Notes: generated by a model not told the origin, from the sequence alone. A stretch of 8,804 nt of DNA from an uncultured Burkholderiales bacterium (GCA_937925755.1 CALAMX010000065.1:1-8804), one strand, 5' to 3'. Numbered from the stretch's first letter, positions 1 through 7,061 are shown. Program-made: numbers and translations.

Positions 1-1
1 C

Positions 2-265
2 TCGCTGCTCAACGGCATGGTCTGGGGTGGGGTCATGGGGGTGGTGACCTATCTGTTCTACGGCAACGTGGGCCTCGGTGCCGTCATGGCCCTGGCCATG
101 CTGCTCAACCTCACCGTCGCCGCACTCGCCGGCTTCTTCGCACCCATCCTGATCGACCGCCTGGGCCGCGACCCCGCCTTTGGTACGGCCGTGTTGATCA
201 CCTTCATCACCGACTCCATGGGGTTCTTCATCTTCCTGGGACTGGCGACGGTGTTTCTGCTTTAG
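2..265 (+). CDS. mgtE: MgtE-type magnesium transporter, C-terminal fragment
   Basis: This is the last 87 codons of an inner-membrane divalent-cation (Mg2+/Co2+) transporter or channel of the MgtE family. The frame is open to the left edge, so the N-terminal cytosolic domain, CBS domains and first membrane helices lie outside the window. What is seen is three very hydrophobic segments. The first is glycine-rich, the middle one begins around VMALAMLLNLTVAALAG, and the last contains ITDSMGFFIFLGLATVFLL just before the TAG stop. The motif with Asp-Pro-Ala-Phe-Gly, then TAVLITFITDSMGFF, is the characteristic MgtE terminal region, where the conserved Asp of the last helix lines the ion pore. Methionine 17 is internal and not the true start. 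The gmd start codon follows 23 nt later, so the two may be co-transcribed, but no functional link is evident. Family assignment is confident; metal specificity is not shown by the fragment. Confidence 0.9.
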   Translation, partial: SLLNGMVWGGVMGVVTYLFYGNVGLGAVMALAMLLNLTVAALAGFFAPILIDRLGRDPAFGTAVLITFITDSMGFFIFLGLATVFLL

Positions 266-288
266 GGAAACCCAAAAGGACTGACGGA

Positions 289-1370
289 ATGAAAAAAACC
301 GCCCTCATCACCGGCATCACCGGCCAGGACGGCGCGTATTTGGCCGAATTTCTGCTCGCCAAGGGCTACGAGGTGCTCGGCTCAAGCGGCGCACCTCGCT
401 GTTCAACACCGACCGCATCGACCACCTTTATCACGACCGACACGAGGCAGGCCTGCCTTTTTACCTACACCATGGCGACATGACCGACGCCTCGTCGCTC
501 ATCCGCACCCTCCAGCAGGTGCAGCCCGACGAGATCTACAACCTCGCCGCGCAGAGCCACGTGGCGGTCTCCTGCGAAGCGCCCGATTATACCGCCGACT
601 CTGACGCCCTGGGCACCCTGCGGCTGCTCGAGGCGATCCGCATCTTGGGGCTTGAGCGCAAAACCCGTTTCTATCAGGCCTCGACCTCGGAGCTCTACGG
701 CTTGGTGCAGGAGATTCCGTAAAGGGAAACCACGCCGTTCTACCCGCGCAGCCCCTATGCCTGCGCCAAGCTCTACGCCTACTGGATCACGGTCAACTAC
801 TGCGAGGCTTATGGCATCTATGCCTGTAACGGCATCCTGTTCAACCACGAATCGCCCATCCGCGGCGAGACCTTCGTCACCCGCAAGATCACCCGGGCGC
901 TGACCCGCATCAAGTTGGGGCTGCAGAACCGTCTGTACCTAGGCAACCCGATGCCATGCGCGACTGGGGCCATACGCGCGACTATGTCGAGGCCATGTGG
1001 CTGATGCTGCAACAGCACACCCCCGATGACTACGTGATCGCCACTGGCGAGCAACACAGCGTGCGACTTCGTCGGCGCCGCGGCCGCCGAGCTCGGCATC
1101 TCGATCGAATGGCGCGGCCAGGGGGTCGAGGAGAAAGGTTATGATCCAACCGGAGGGTGTATTGTCGCTGTCGATCCCCGCTATTTTCGCCCCACCGAGG
1201 TCGACACCCTGCTGGGGGATGCCAGTAAGGCGCGGGAAAGACTCGGCTGGCGGTCCCGCGTGCAGTTCCGCGAGCTAGTCGCCGAGATGGTGCGCGAGGA
1301 CTTGAAAGCGGCCAAGCGCGAGGAACTCCTCCAGCGACACGGCTACCCACCCATGAACCGCCACGAGTGA
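289..1370 (+). pseudogene. gmd: GDP-mannose 4,6-dehydratase, broken by three frameshifts and one stop
   Basis: Gmd converts GDP-D-mannose to GDP-4-keto-6-deoxymannose in the cytoplasm, the first step to GDP-L-fucose and related sugars. The start ATG at 289 has an AAGGA ribosome site 8 nt upstream. The short-chain dehydrogenase fold is clear: N-terminal GITGQDGAYLAEFL nucleotide-binding loop, then NLAAQSHV, the catalytic STSELYG region, YPRSPYACAK with the Tyr-x3-Lys pair, FNHESP, and C-terminal VDPRYFRPTEV. The pieces lie in different frames. One base is missing at about 381/382, one at about 948 and two at about 1064. A TAA at 720-722 replaces the Gln expected after QEIP. Restoring four bases gives 361 codons, a normal Gmd length. 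Conserved positions also carry substitutions, such as Cys in NYCEAYG where the family has Arg. Family assignment is very secure. Loss of function is strongly inferred; sequencing error would have to explain four independent lesions. Confidence 0.93.
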
Positions 1371-1375
1371 TCCGC

Positions 1376-1990
1376 ATGCGCCTGACCGCTGAGCAAATCC
1401 GCTCAAGCCGCAGCATCGTGGCCCGGCATGCGGGCACTTTGGCACAGGTGCGGCTCTCCGGCTCACGTCTCGATGACAACGCCCGGGGTGGGCACGACGA
1501 TCTGCTGGTCGAGATCCCGCATCCTGTGCAGTCGCCTGCGCCTTTGGCGGCCAGAATCGTCGGGAGAATCATCCGTGCGCGCGGCGGCAGAAAGGTCGAT
1601 GTCATCCTGCTCGCGACCGATAACTGCTTGTTCTCGGGGCCTTTTACCCCTGCACGTGCGCGGACGCTGGAAGAGGATGAAGACCGCGCCGAGCAAGTCG
1701 AGGCCTTCGTCTCCCGCTTCGGCCGACTCCAGGATACCCTCGGGAATGAGCTGCTGCCGACCCCTCTTACCGCGCATGGCGAGCGCACCGCCACATTCCT
1801 GAAAAAGCTCGACCAGGCCGAACACCTGGGACTGGCGCGCGATGCCCAAGCCTGGCACGACATGCGGCGTCTAAGCAATCAAATGGGGCACGAGCATATC
1901 GAGGACCCCGTCGTTCTCGCCTCCGCCCTGGAGGCGGGGTATGCCTTCGCGCCTGAACGCATGGCCACGGCCCAACGGTTGGGCGCATGA
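1376..1990 (+). CDS. MNT nucleotidyltransferase joined to HEPN-like domain, probably inactive
   Basis: An open frame of 204 codons from ATG 1376, five bases after the gmd stop; GTG 1367 is an alternative start, but MRLT matches the usual N-terminus. Residues 1-80 resemble minimal nucleotidyltransferases (MNT), with GSRLDDNARGG at 29-39 and KVDVILL at 73-79. Residues from about 105 to 204 resemble the partner HEPN-like protein (VEAFVSRFGRLQDTLG, then an HE-containing motif near 172). The two are normally separate adjacent genes, as in MntA/HepT toxin-antitoxin pairs, where MNT modifies and silences the HEPN RNase. Here the MNT tail and HEPN head appear to be missing, giving one frame. The MNT Gly-Ser-x10-Asp-x-Asp motif reads His40-Asp41-Asp42, so the first Asp is lost. 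The HEPN Arg-x4-His-x-Tyr signature reads Ser167...His172-Glu-His174. I infer a decayed pair within a decaying operon. No strong ribosome site is seen, so coupling to gmd translation is likely. Confidence 0.62.
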   Translation: MRLTAEQIRSSRSIVARHAGTLAQVRLSGSRLDDNARGGHDDLLVEIPHPVQSPAPLAARIVGRIIRARGGRKVDVILLATDNCLFSGPFTPARARTLEEDEDRAEQVEAFVSRFGRLQDTLGNELLPTPLTAHGERTATFLKKLDQAEHLGLARDAQAWHDMRRLSNQMGHEHIEDPVVLASALEAGYAFAPERMATAQRLGA

Positions 1991-2017
1991 CGACCAACGA
2001 TGCAGGACATTGCAGCC

Positions 2018-3028
2018 ATGCGCCCTGACAGCAAAATCTACATCGCCGGCCACCGCGGGCTGGTGGGCTCGGCCCTCGTGCGGGTGCTCGCCGCCCAGGG
2101 CCATACGAACCTCATCACCCGCACCCATGCCGAGCTGGATCTGACCCGTCAGGCCGACGTCGAAGCCTTCTTGGCGGAGAAAAGGCCCGAGTATGTCTTC
2201 CTGGCTGCCGCCAAGGTGGGTGGCATCCTGGCCAACGATACGTATCCTGCGGAGTTCATCCGCGACAATCTCGCCATCCAGACCAACGTGATTCTTGCGG
2301 CCTGGAAAAACGGCGTCAAACGCCTGCTCTTTCTGGGTTCCTCCTGCATCGATCCCCGCGACTGCCCGCAGCCGATCAATGAAGAATACCTCTTGACCGG
2401 CCCCCTGGAGCCCACCAACCGGCCCTATGCCCTCGCCAAGATCGCTGGCATCGAAATGTGCTGAAGCTACAATCGGCAGTATGACACCCAGTTTCTCGCC
2501 GTCATGCCCACCAACCTCTATGGGCCAGGGGACAACTACGATCTTGCGACCAGCCGTGTCATCCCAGCCCTGATCCGGAAATTCCACGAGGCCAAGGTCA
2601 ACGGCCATCCTACGGTCACCGTCTGGGGCACGTGCACCCCGAGGCGGGAGTTCCTGTATTCGGACGACATGGCCGCCGCTTGCGTCTTCCTCATGAACCT
2701 GCCGGATGAAAAATTCGTGCCGCTCTTGGGCTAGGCGCGCAACGCGGGTCTGCCGCCCATCGTCAACATCGGTGTTGGCGAAGACCTGAGCATCCGCGAG
2801 TTGGCGCAGACCATCCAGGCGGTGGTCGGCTACACAGGCGAGATCGTATTCGACCCGAGCAAGCCGGATGGCACGCCGCGCAAGCTGCTGGATGTCACGA
2901 GGATCCACAGCCTTGGTTGGCGCGCCGGATTGGACATCCGTACGGGTTTGCGCAAGGCCTACGCCGACTTCTTGTCTACGTTATGCGGCGTGCCGGGAAG
3001 CGCTCACGCCGGCAACGATTCGCTTTGA
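2018..3028 (+). pseudogene. fcl: GDP-L-fucose synthase, interrupted by two in-frame stops
   Basis: Fcl (WcaG) is the cytoplasmic epimerase-reductase that uses NADPH to turn the Gmd product into GDP-L-fucose. ATG 2018 is preferred over 2000 because AGGA lies about 11 nt upstream and MRPDSKIYIAGHRG matches family N-termini. The whole gene stays in one frame. It shows GHRGLVGSA at 11-19, catalytic Ser108, Cys110, Tyr137 and Lys141 (Ser107, Cys109, Tyr136 and Lys140 in E. coli), MPTNLYGPGDNYD, TPRREFLYSDD and a conserved C-terminus. Codon 149 is TGA where the family has Trp (EMC-Trp-SYNRQ), consistent with a single G-to-A change. Codon 239 is TAG. Further likely damage is Asp in SCIDPRD, where Tyr is usual, and Cys in GTCTPRREF, where Gly is usual. 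The C-terminus runs about 15 residues beyond the usual end. It ends 10 nt from the convergent CMD-Rieske gene with no terminator visible. Only the 148-residue N-terminal part would be made without readthrough. Confidence 0.93.
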
Positions 3029-3038
3029 CCCGCGCCCC

Positions 3039-3615
3039 TTACCACAGGGCGTAGAGCACCCCGCCCTCGACCTTGGTCGGGAAGGCCTTGAGCGGGTGAT
3101 TGCCCTTGGTGATGCACTCGCCGGTGCGGATGTCGAATTGCCACTGGTGCTTGGGGCAGGTGAGCCTGAGGCCGTCGTAGACACGGAAGCGCTCCCCTTC
3201 GCGGTAGACGAAGACGCTGCGGGGGCCGCAGTCGATACGGGCGACCTCGCCGTCGGCGATGTCGTCCGTGCGCATCACCTCCCGCCATTGTGGTTTGGCG
3301 TGGATGAGCTCGGGGGAGAACTCAGGCAAGTCCAGCACCAGGATCTGTTCGGCGGCCCAGACGAGCTTCGCGAGGCCCAGAGCCGGAAAGGCCATGAGCA
3401 GGGCGTCGATGATCTCCAGAGGGGTGCAGCCGTCGCGCAGGGCACGCATCAGATAGACGGAAACCGGCCTCGGTTAGGACGTGCACCTTGGTGATCACCG
3501 AGATGAGGTCGCGCGTCTTGGGGTCCAGGTGTTTGCCACTGTCCTTGAGGAACTTGAAGTAGTGGCTCAGGGCGTCGCCGCGTACCTGGACGAGATAGTT
3601 GAGAGCGTCACTCAT
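3039..3615 (-). pseudogene. CMD-like/Rieske-like fusion gene, frameshifted
   Basis: The start ATG is at 3615-3613 and the frame reads MSDALNYLVQVRGDALSHY. The N-terminal half resembles carboxymuconolactone decarboxylase/AhpD-like proteins (LDPKTRDLISVITKVHV, then RALRDGCTPLEIIDALLMAF). It lacks the redox Cys-x-x-Cys of AhpD; TEAGF stands in that position. At about 3456 the frame breaks, best explained by a two-base loss. Restoring it gives about 192 codons and joins smoothly to YLMRALRDG. The C-terminal half resembles a Rieske [2Fe-2S] domain: LTCPKHQWQFDIRTGECI is the second ligand motif (Cys-x2-His), with GNHPLKAFP and GGVLYALW as in ferredoxin-type Rieske proteins. The first ligand motif, Cys-x-His, expected some 16-20 residues earlier, is absent; RFRVYDG runs directly into LRLTC. 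A cluster could therefore not bind normally. The biological role is unknown. Co-orientation suggests it belongs to the operon with the 94- and 84-aa genes. Domain calls are fairly sure; decay is inferred. Confidence 0.72.
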
Positions 3616-3677
3616 GGGTTTTGTCTTCGATCGGTTTGGCGATCGTGGGCCTGGAATGTCCGCCTAGCGTATCGAAC

Positions 3678-3723
3678 CTGGACTGACCGGCCCATGCCGG
3701 CGGCGGGACTTGGGTCAGTCCAG
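3678..3723. repeat. 11-bp perfect inverted repeat spanning the 84-aa gene's stop
   Basis: CTGGACTGACC at 3678-3688 is exactly mirrored by GGTCAGTCCAG at 3713-3723, with 24 bases between. The stop codon of the minus-strand 84-aa gene (3715-3717) lies inside the right arm. A shorter competing stem is possible because GGACT at 3706-3710 can also pair with AGTCC at 3717-3721. There is no T-run on either side, so this is not a standard intrinsic terminator. It could slow RNA decay, weaken transcription into the CMD-Rieske gene, or be a protein site; none of these is shown. Confidence 0.6.
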
Positions 3724-3969
3724 CCAGCGGACGAGATAGAAGAGGCGAAAGCCTTCCGAGGAACGCGAGGGGCCGTGTGCCACGGCCGCGTAGTAGCCGG
3801 CCTCGGGCCGGGCGGCAGCGCGGGCCTCAGCCTCGCTGGCATAGACGGTGACACAGTTTTCCGGGAAACGCTTGCGGCGCCGAGTCTGCGGACTGTAGAT
3901 GACCACCCAGGCGGTCTGTACCACCTGGGTCTCGCTGTCGGAGATCAAGCTGCTGATCGCCTCGGCCAT
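3715..3969 (-). CDS. Small conserved-looking hypothetical protein, 84 aa
   Basis: I do not recognise this family. The frame begins MAEAISSLISDSE and ends FRLFYLVRWLD. It has a short polar N-terminus, then a strand-like stretch TAWVVIYSPQ, a basic patch of four Arg/Lys residues (RRRKR, about residues 30-34), an Ala/Glu-rich helix EAEARAAARPEAG, and an aromatic C-terminus. No signal peptide, membrane helix or metal motif is visible, so a small soluble alpha/beta protein is likely. The start lies 9 nt after the stop of the 94-aa gene on the same strand, with no good ribosome site, which points to translational coupling. Its stop codon falls in a strong inverted repeat, and the CMD-Rieske gene follows 99 nt further on. 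The full-length frame beside the 94-aa gene and the typical coding bias make it likely to be real. Confidence 0.68.
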   Translation of the reverse strand: MAEAISSLISDSETQVVQTAWVVIYSPQTRRRKRFPENCVTVYASEAEARAAARPEAGYYAAVAHGPSRSSEGFRLFYLVRWLD

Positions 3970-3978
3970 GGCCGGCGA

Positions 3979-4263
3979 TCAATGCTTTTTGACTGGTGGG
4001 ATGAAGGTCATGCCGTGCGCACTGGGCGGTTCGTCGACATAGCGGGGCCGCTCGTTACGCGCCAGCCCCAGCGCATCAGCCAACTCGGCCTCGCGTGCGG
4101 CGATCAGACCCAAACACATGCGGATGTTTTCCACGGTGTCGCTCTGCAGCGGGCTGGGCACGCCATCGCGCGGCGCGCAGTCGCGCACGACGGAGGTGAG
4201 CGTCTTGCGCATCGCACGCATGATCTCGCGCTCTTTGGACAGCTCGGCTTTGTCGTCTGACAT
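3979..4263 (-). CDS. Small hypothetical protein, 94 aa, first gene of a minus-strand cluster
   Basis: I do not recognise this family. ATG 4263-4261 is chosen over upstream starts because GGGAG sits 6 nt before it and a promoter-like sequence ends about 28 nt upstream. The protein starts MSDDKAELSKEREIM and is mostly charged and helical: a Lys/Glu/Arg-rich first helix, TLTSVVRDCAPRDG with one Cys, then VENIRMCLGLIAAREAELADALG as a second helix, and a proline-rich tail ending IPPVKKH. No membrane segment or signal peptide is present. It could be a small helical bundle or regulatory protein; nothing in it fixes a function. The 84-aa gene follows after 9 nt and the CMD-Rieske gene after that, so the three probably form one transcript. 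The nuclease gene lies 85 nt upstream on the same strand. Confidence 0.7.
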   Translation of the reverse strand: MSDDKAELSKEREIMRAMRKTLTSVVRDCAPRDGVPSPLQSDTVENIRMCLGLIAAREAELADALGLARNERPRYVDEPPSAHGMTFIPPVKKH

Positions 4264-4290
4264 GGGATGCTCCCGATCTTTGGATTTTCT

Positions 4291-4319
4291 ATTCTCGACC
4301 CAGGCCGCTTGAGGGTCAA
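4291..4319 (-). promoter_or_regulatory. Sigma-70-like promoter for the 94-aa gene cluster
   Basis: Reading the minus strand, TTGACC (4319-4314, five of six matches to the -35 consensus) is followed after exactly 17 bases by GAGAAT (4296-4291, four of six matches to -10). Transcription would start near 4284, giving a leader of about 20 nt that includes the GGGAG ribosome site. The position fits the gap between the nuclease stop and the 94-aa start. This is inferred from sequence only. Confidence 0.42.
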
Positions 4320-4348
4320 CCATGCTGCAAGTCCGGGCATTGTCGGGG

Positions 4349-7042
4349 TCAGGTGCGCTGATAGTCGCGCCGGCACAATCCGCGCATCTCACAATAGGCA
4401 CAGGTTTGCGGCGCACCCTGGGCGGGCAGGCGAGTGCCGGCCACGACGGCCCCGAGGGTGGCATACAGGCGTTGTAGCTCGGCGGCCACCGCCGTCGGCA
4501 GATCGTGCTCGGGGCTCAAGGTATCGATGCGGGCATCGTCTAGCACCAGGTAGGCCGCCTCGACCGCCCCGCTCAGGATGCCGTAAAAGCTGAGCTGCAC
4601 GTCCTCGCCCGGCTGCTTCATGCGCTGGCGCAGGGTATCGCGCCGCTTGACCTTGTAGTCGAGCACGGCCAGCCCCTGCGGCCCGTGGTCGAGGCGGTCG
4701 AGGCGTCCCTGCAGGGTGATTAGACGGCCGCCGGCTAAGGCCAGGTCACGAGTGTACTCGACCTCAGCCGCATGCCAGCGATAGCCCTGCGCCTCGCGCG
4801 CGAGGGCCCAGTCGAGATAGTCGGCGAGGCGTCGCTGCCAGCGCAGTTGCCAGGCCATGGCCAGGTAGTTGAGCTGCCGTTGTGGGGCAAAAACCGCCTC
4901 GGTGATCTGTTCAAGGTCGTGCAAAAGTTGCGCGCGTGGGGTTTCGCGCAGGCGCGTATGGCGTTCGTGGAAGCGCTTGAGGACCGCGTGCACCAGCATC
5001 CCATAGTCGCGCTTCTCCATCTCCTCCGGTACCGCCTCGACCTCGGCTAAGCGCAGGATATGGCGCGCATGGAAGCGGTAGGGGCAGTCGACTAGACTCT
5101 GCCAGGCGCTGGCGGACAGACGCTGCGGCAGTCGGCGCGGGCTGGGGCAGGCGCTGGGTGTGGCGGGCTGTGTGGGCGTCACGCCCAGATCGGTGAATGT
5201 CGGGGCGTCTTCCTTGAGCGAGATGCCCCAGGCCAGGCGGTGTGCCCCGTCGAGCAGTTCGAGCCAGGGGCAAAGCGCATTGGGTTCACCCTCCCGGCGC
5301 GCCTGCCAGGTGATCAGCACGCGTGGGATGTGGCACAGAACGTCACATAGCGCCTCGCGTTGCCACACGGCCAGCGCCGCGCCAGAGGGCAGGCCCAATT
5401 GGGTGCGCACCCCGTCGCCGAACAGACCACTCTTGCCGGTCCCCGGCAAATGTGCGGCATCCGCGCCGAGAACGATGGCGGCGTCGAAATCGCGCAGGCG
5501 GGCCCCAGTGAGCGAGACCAGCCGCACGGGGCTTTCGATGCTGTCGTCGCGGAAGGTCGCCTGGTCGAGCTGCAGGGCGAGCCATTCGCGCCAAGCGGCG
5601 AAGGTGTAGGTGGTGTCGTGCGCGGCGACCGCCTCGTTGAGTCGCAGTAGCCAGCTTGAGAGCTGGCGACCGGCGACATCGGCGGCGAAGGCGGGGAAGG
5701 CGCCTAGATCGGTCAGGGCGCCAAGCAAGCCCCGCTGCCAGTCGGCCAGAGGGCGTCGGTTGCCAGTCAGGCGGTCGAGCGCATGCGCAAGGCGCTCCAA
5801 CAGAGGCAAAGCCGCGGGCGCCTCGCTGCGCGCCAGCGCCAGCATACGCTCGAGGCCGGCGACGACGCCTACGCGGCGCAGTGCGGCCTCGAATTCGGCC
5901 ACGGCGCGGTGACGTGTGTCCGTTTCCTGATCGGCGAAGACGAAAGGCGACTTGAGCAGGTCGAGCAGGTCGCGGTAGTAACAGTCGTCCAACCGCAGGG
6001 CAAGCAGGCGGTCGATGACGTGCGCCACCGCGGCGGTGGAGAGGGTCCAGCCCGTCTCGTCCTCGATGAGGGTGCCGTCACGTTCGAGCAGGGCGCGCAG
6101 ACGCCGGGCGGTGAGCCGGTCCAGGGCGATCAGGGCGATGCGCGTGCGCCCCTCGGCAGCCCAGGCGCGCACCTGCGCGGCGGCAGCACGGGCCTCGGAT
6201 TCGAGATCACTGGCGGCCAAGAACCGTACATCCGGCCGCAAGGGGCTTGCCTTGAGGTTCTTGGCCAGTTGGCGCGCACGCGCGTAAAGCGGCGGTGCCG
6301 CCTCCCCCCAAAACGTGTCGAGCAGCGCCTGCCGCTGCGGATGGACCGCCCGCCAGGGCAGCTCGCATACGGGGTGACGCCGCGACCAGCGCGTGAGCAG
6401 ACCGGCCTCCAGTCGGGACAGGCGCGCAAGCCCCAGGAGATAGAGCGGGCCAGTGGCGGCATCTGCGGCACGCGCCAGGCGGTGGGCATAGTCGCGGAGC
6501 GTATCGGCGGCCACGCCCTGCTGCATGGCCTGCCAGAGCTCCAGCACGAAGGCGGCCTCGTCCTCGAGTAGACGCGAGCGGCGTTCCCCATAAGCGGCGC
6601 GGACCTGGGCGAGCCAGGCGTCCGCTGTGGCGGTCGGGCCGGCCTGCTCGGCGGAAAGTTCATCGAGCAAGGCCAACAGCTCAGCGGCCACGGGCCATAG
6701 CGCCTGTGTGCGCACCAGGCCGCTGGCGGCGAGAAAATCGTGGACCTGTGCCAGTCGCTGGCCTTGCGATTCGCAAGGCAGGATGGCCGGCTGCTCCGCC
6801 GCCAGGGTGGCGAAGGTCTCCAGGCGTGGCGGCAGGAAGACGGGCAGGGGGATGCGGCGGCGCAAGGCGGCCAGCAGGGGAGCGGCCGCGTGCAGGTGGG
6901 GCAGGAGAACGGTGCAGGCACTCAGATCGGGCAGTCGCGCCGATTCGTGTTCGAGCAACGCGGCGGCGGCGGCATCGAAGCCCGCAAGATCGGCACTGTC
7001 GGCCGATTGGGCGGAGTCGGTCAGGGCAGACATGAGGTCCAT
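4349..7042 (-). CDS. AddB/RecB-like PD-(D/E)XK nuclease, probable DNA repair protein
   Basis: An intact 897-aa protein resembling the proteobacterial 'probable DNA repair protein' family with an AddB-like layout. It is expected to cut or trim DNA ends in the cytoplasm during recombinational repair, usually with a UvrD/AddA-type helicase. The N-terminal part (TVLLPHLHAAAPLLAALRRR) has the degenerate helicase-like fold of AddB without a usable Walker A motif. The C-terminal nuclease has His685 (YGMLVHAVL), Asp782 (GRLDRLD), Asp795 and Lys797 (VLDYK), the full PD-(D/E)XK set. Cys653 (LVDCPYRF) and Cys881, Cys884 and Cys890 (CAYCEMRGLC) match the four [4Fe-4S] ligands that pin the AddB nuclease domain. 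ATG 7042 has AGGG 4 nt upstream; ATG 7033 is an alternative. No helicase gene is adjacent: hypotheticals lie downstream and a non-coding stretch upstream. An intrinsic terminator lies just upstream, so its promoter must be very close or it relies on readthrough. Confidence 0.85.
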   Translation of the reverse strand: MDLMSALTDSAQSADSADLAGFDAAAAALLEHESARLPDLSACTVLLPHLHAAAPLLAALRRRIPLPVFLPPRLETFATLAAEQPAILPCESQGQRLAQVHDFLAASGLVRTQALWPVAAELLALLDELSAEQAGPTATADAWLAQVRAAYGERRSRLLEDEAAFVLELWQAMQQGVAADTLRDYAHRLARAADAATGPLYLLGLARLSRLEAGLLTRWSRRHPVCELPWRAVHPQRQALLDTFWGEAAPPLYARARQLAKNLKASPLRPDVRFLAASDLESEARAAAAQVRAWAAEGRTRIALIALDRLTARRLRALLERDGTLIEDETGWTLSTAAVAHVIDRLLALRLDDCYYRDLLDLLKSPFVFADQETDTRHRAVAEFEAALRRVGVVAGLERMLALARSEAPAALPLLERLAHALDRLTGNRRPLADWQRGLLGALTDLGAFPAFAADVAGRQLSSWLLRLNEAVAAHDTTYTFAAWREWLALQLDQATFRDDSIESPVRLVSLTGARLRDFDAAIVLGADAAHLPGTGKSGLFGDGVRTQLGLPSGAALAVWQREALCDVLCHIPRVLITWQARREGEPNALCPWLELLDGAHRLAWGISLKEDAPTFTDLGVTPTQPATPSACPSPRRLPQRLSASAWQSLVDCPYRFHARHILRLAEVEAVPEEMEKRDYGMLVHAVLKRFHERHTRLRETPRAQLLHDLEQITEAVFAPQRQLNYLAMAWQLRWQRRLADYLDWALAREAQGYRWHAAEVEYTRDLALAGGRLITLQGRLDRLDHGPQGLAVLDYKVKRRDTLRQRMKQPGEDVQLSFYGILSGAVEAAYLVLDDARIDTLSPEHDLPTAVAAELQRLYATLGAVVAGTRLPAQGAPQTCAYCEMRGLCRRDYQRT

Positions 7043-7061
7043 TCTGCCCTAAGCTGCGGAC

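Noticed and set aside
465..848. 127-codon open frame on the minus strand within gmd
   Set aside because: It is antisense to clear gmd coding sequence, and its translation shows no domain and a Gly/Arg/Val-rich shadow composition.
1871..2908. 345-codon open frame on the minus strand across fcl
   Set aside because: Long but antisense to well-conserved fcl sequence; open minus frames are common opposite GC-rich genes, and the translation has no recognisable motif.
3660..3690. GGTTCGATAC on the minus strand resembling a tRNA T-arm
   Set aside because: No matching acceptor, D-arm or anticodon stem could be arranged around it.
3481..4260. 259-codon open frame on the plus strand opposite the small-gene cluster
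   Set aside because: It overlaps three minus-strand genes with better starts, ribosome site and promoter; no motif is seen in the plus translation.
5783..6571. 262-codon open frame on the plus strand within the nuclease gene
   Set aside because: It is antisense to the intact 897-aa nuclease gene; the composition is a shadow of that gene.
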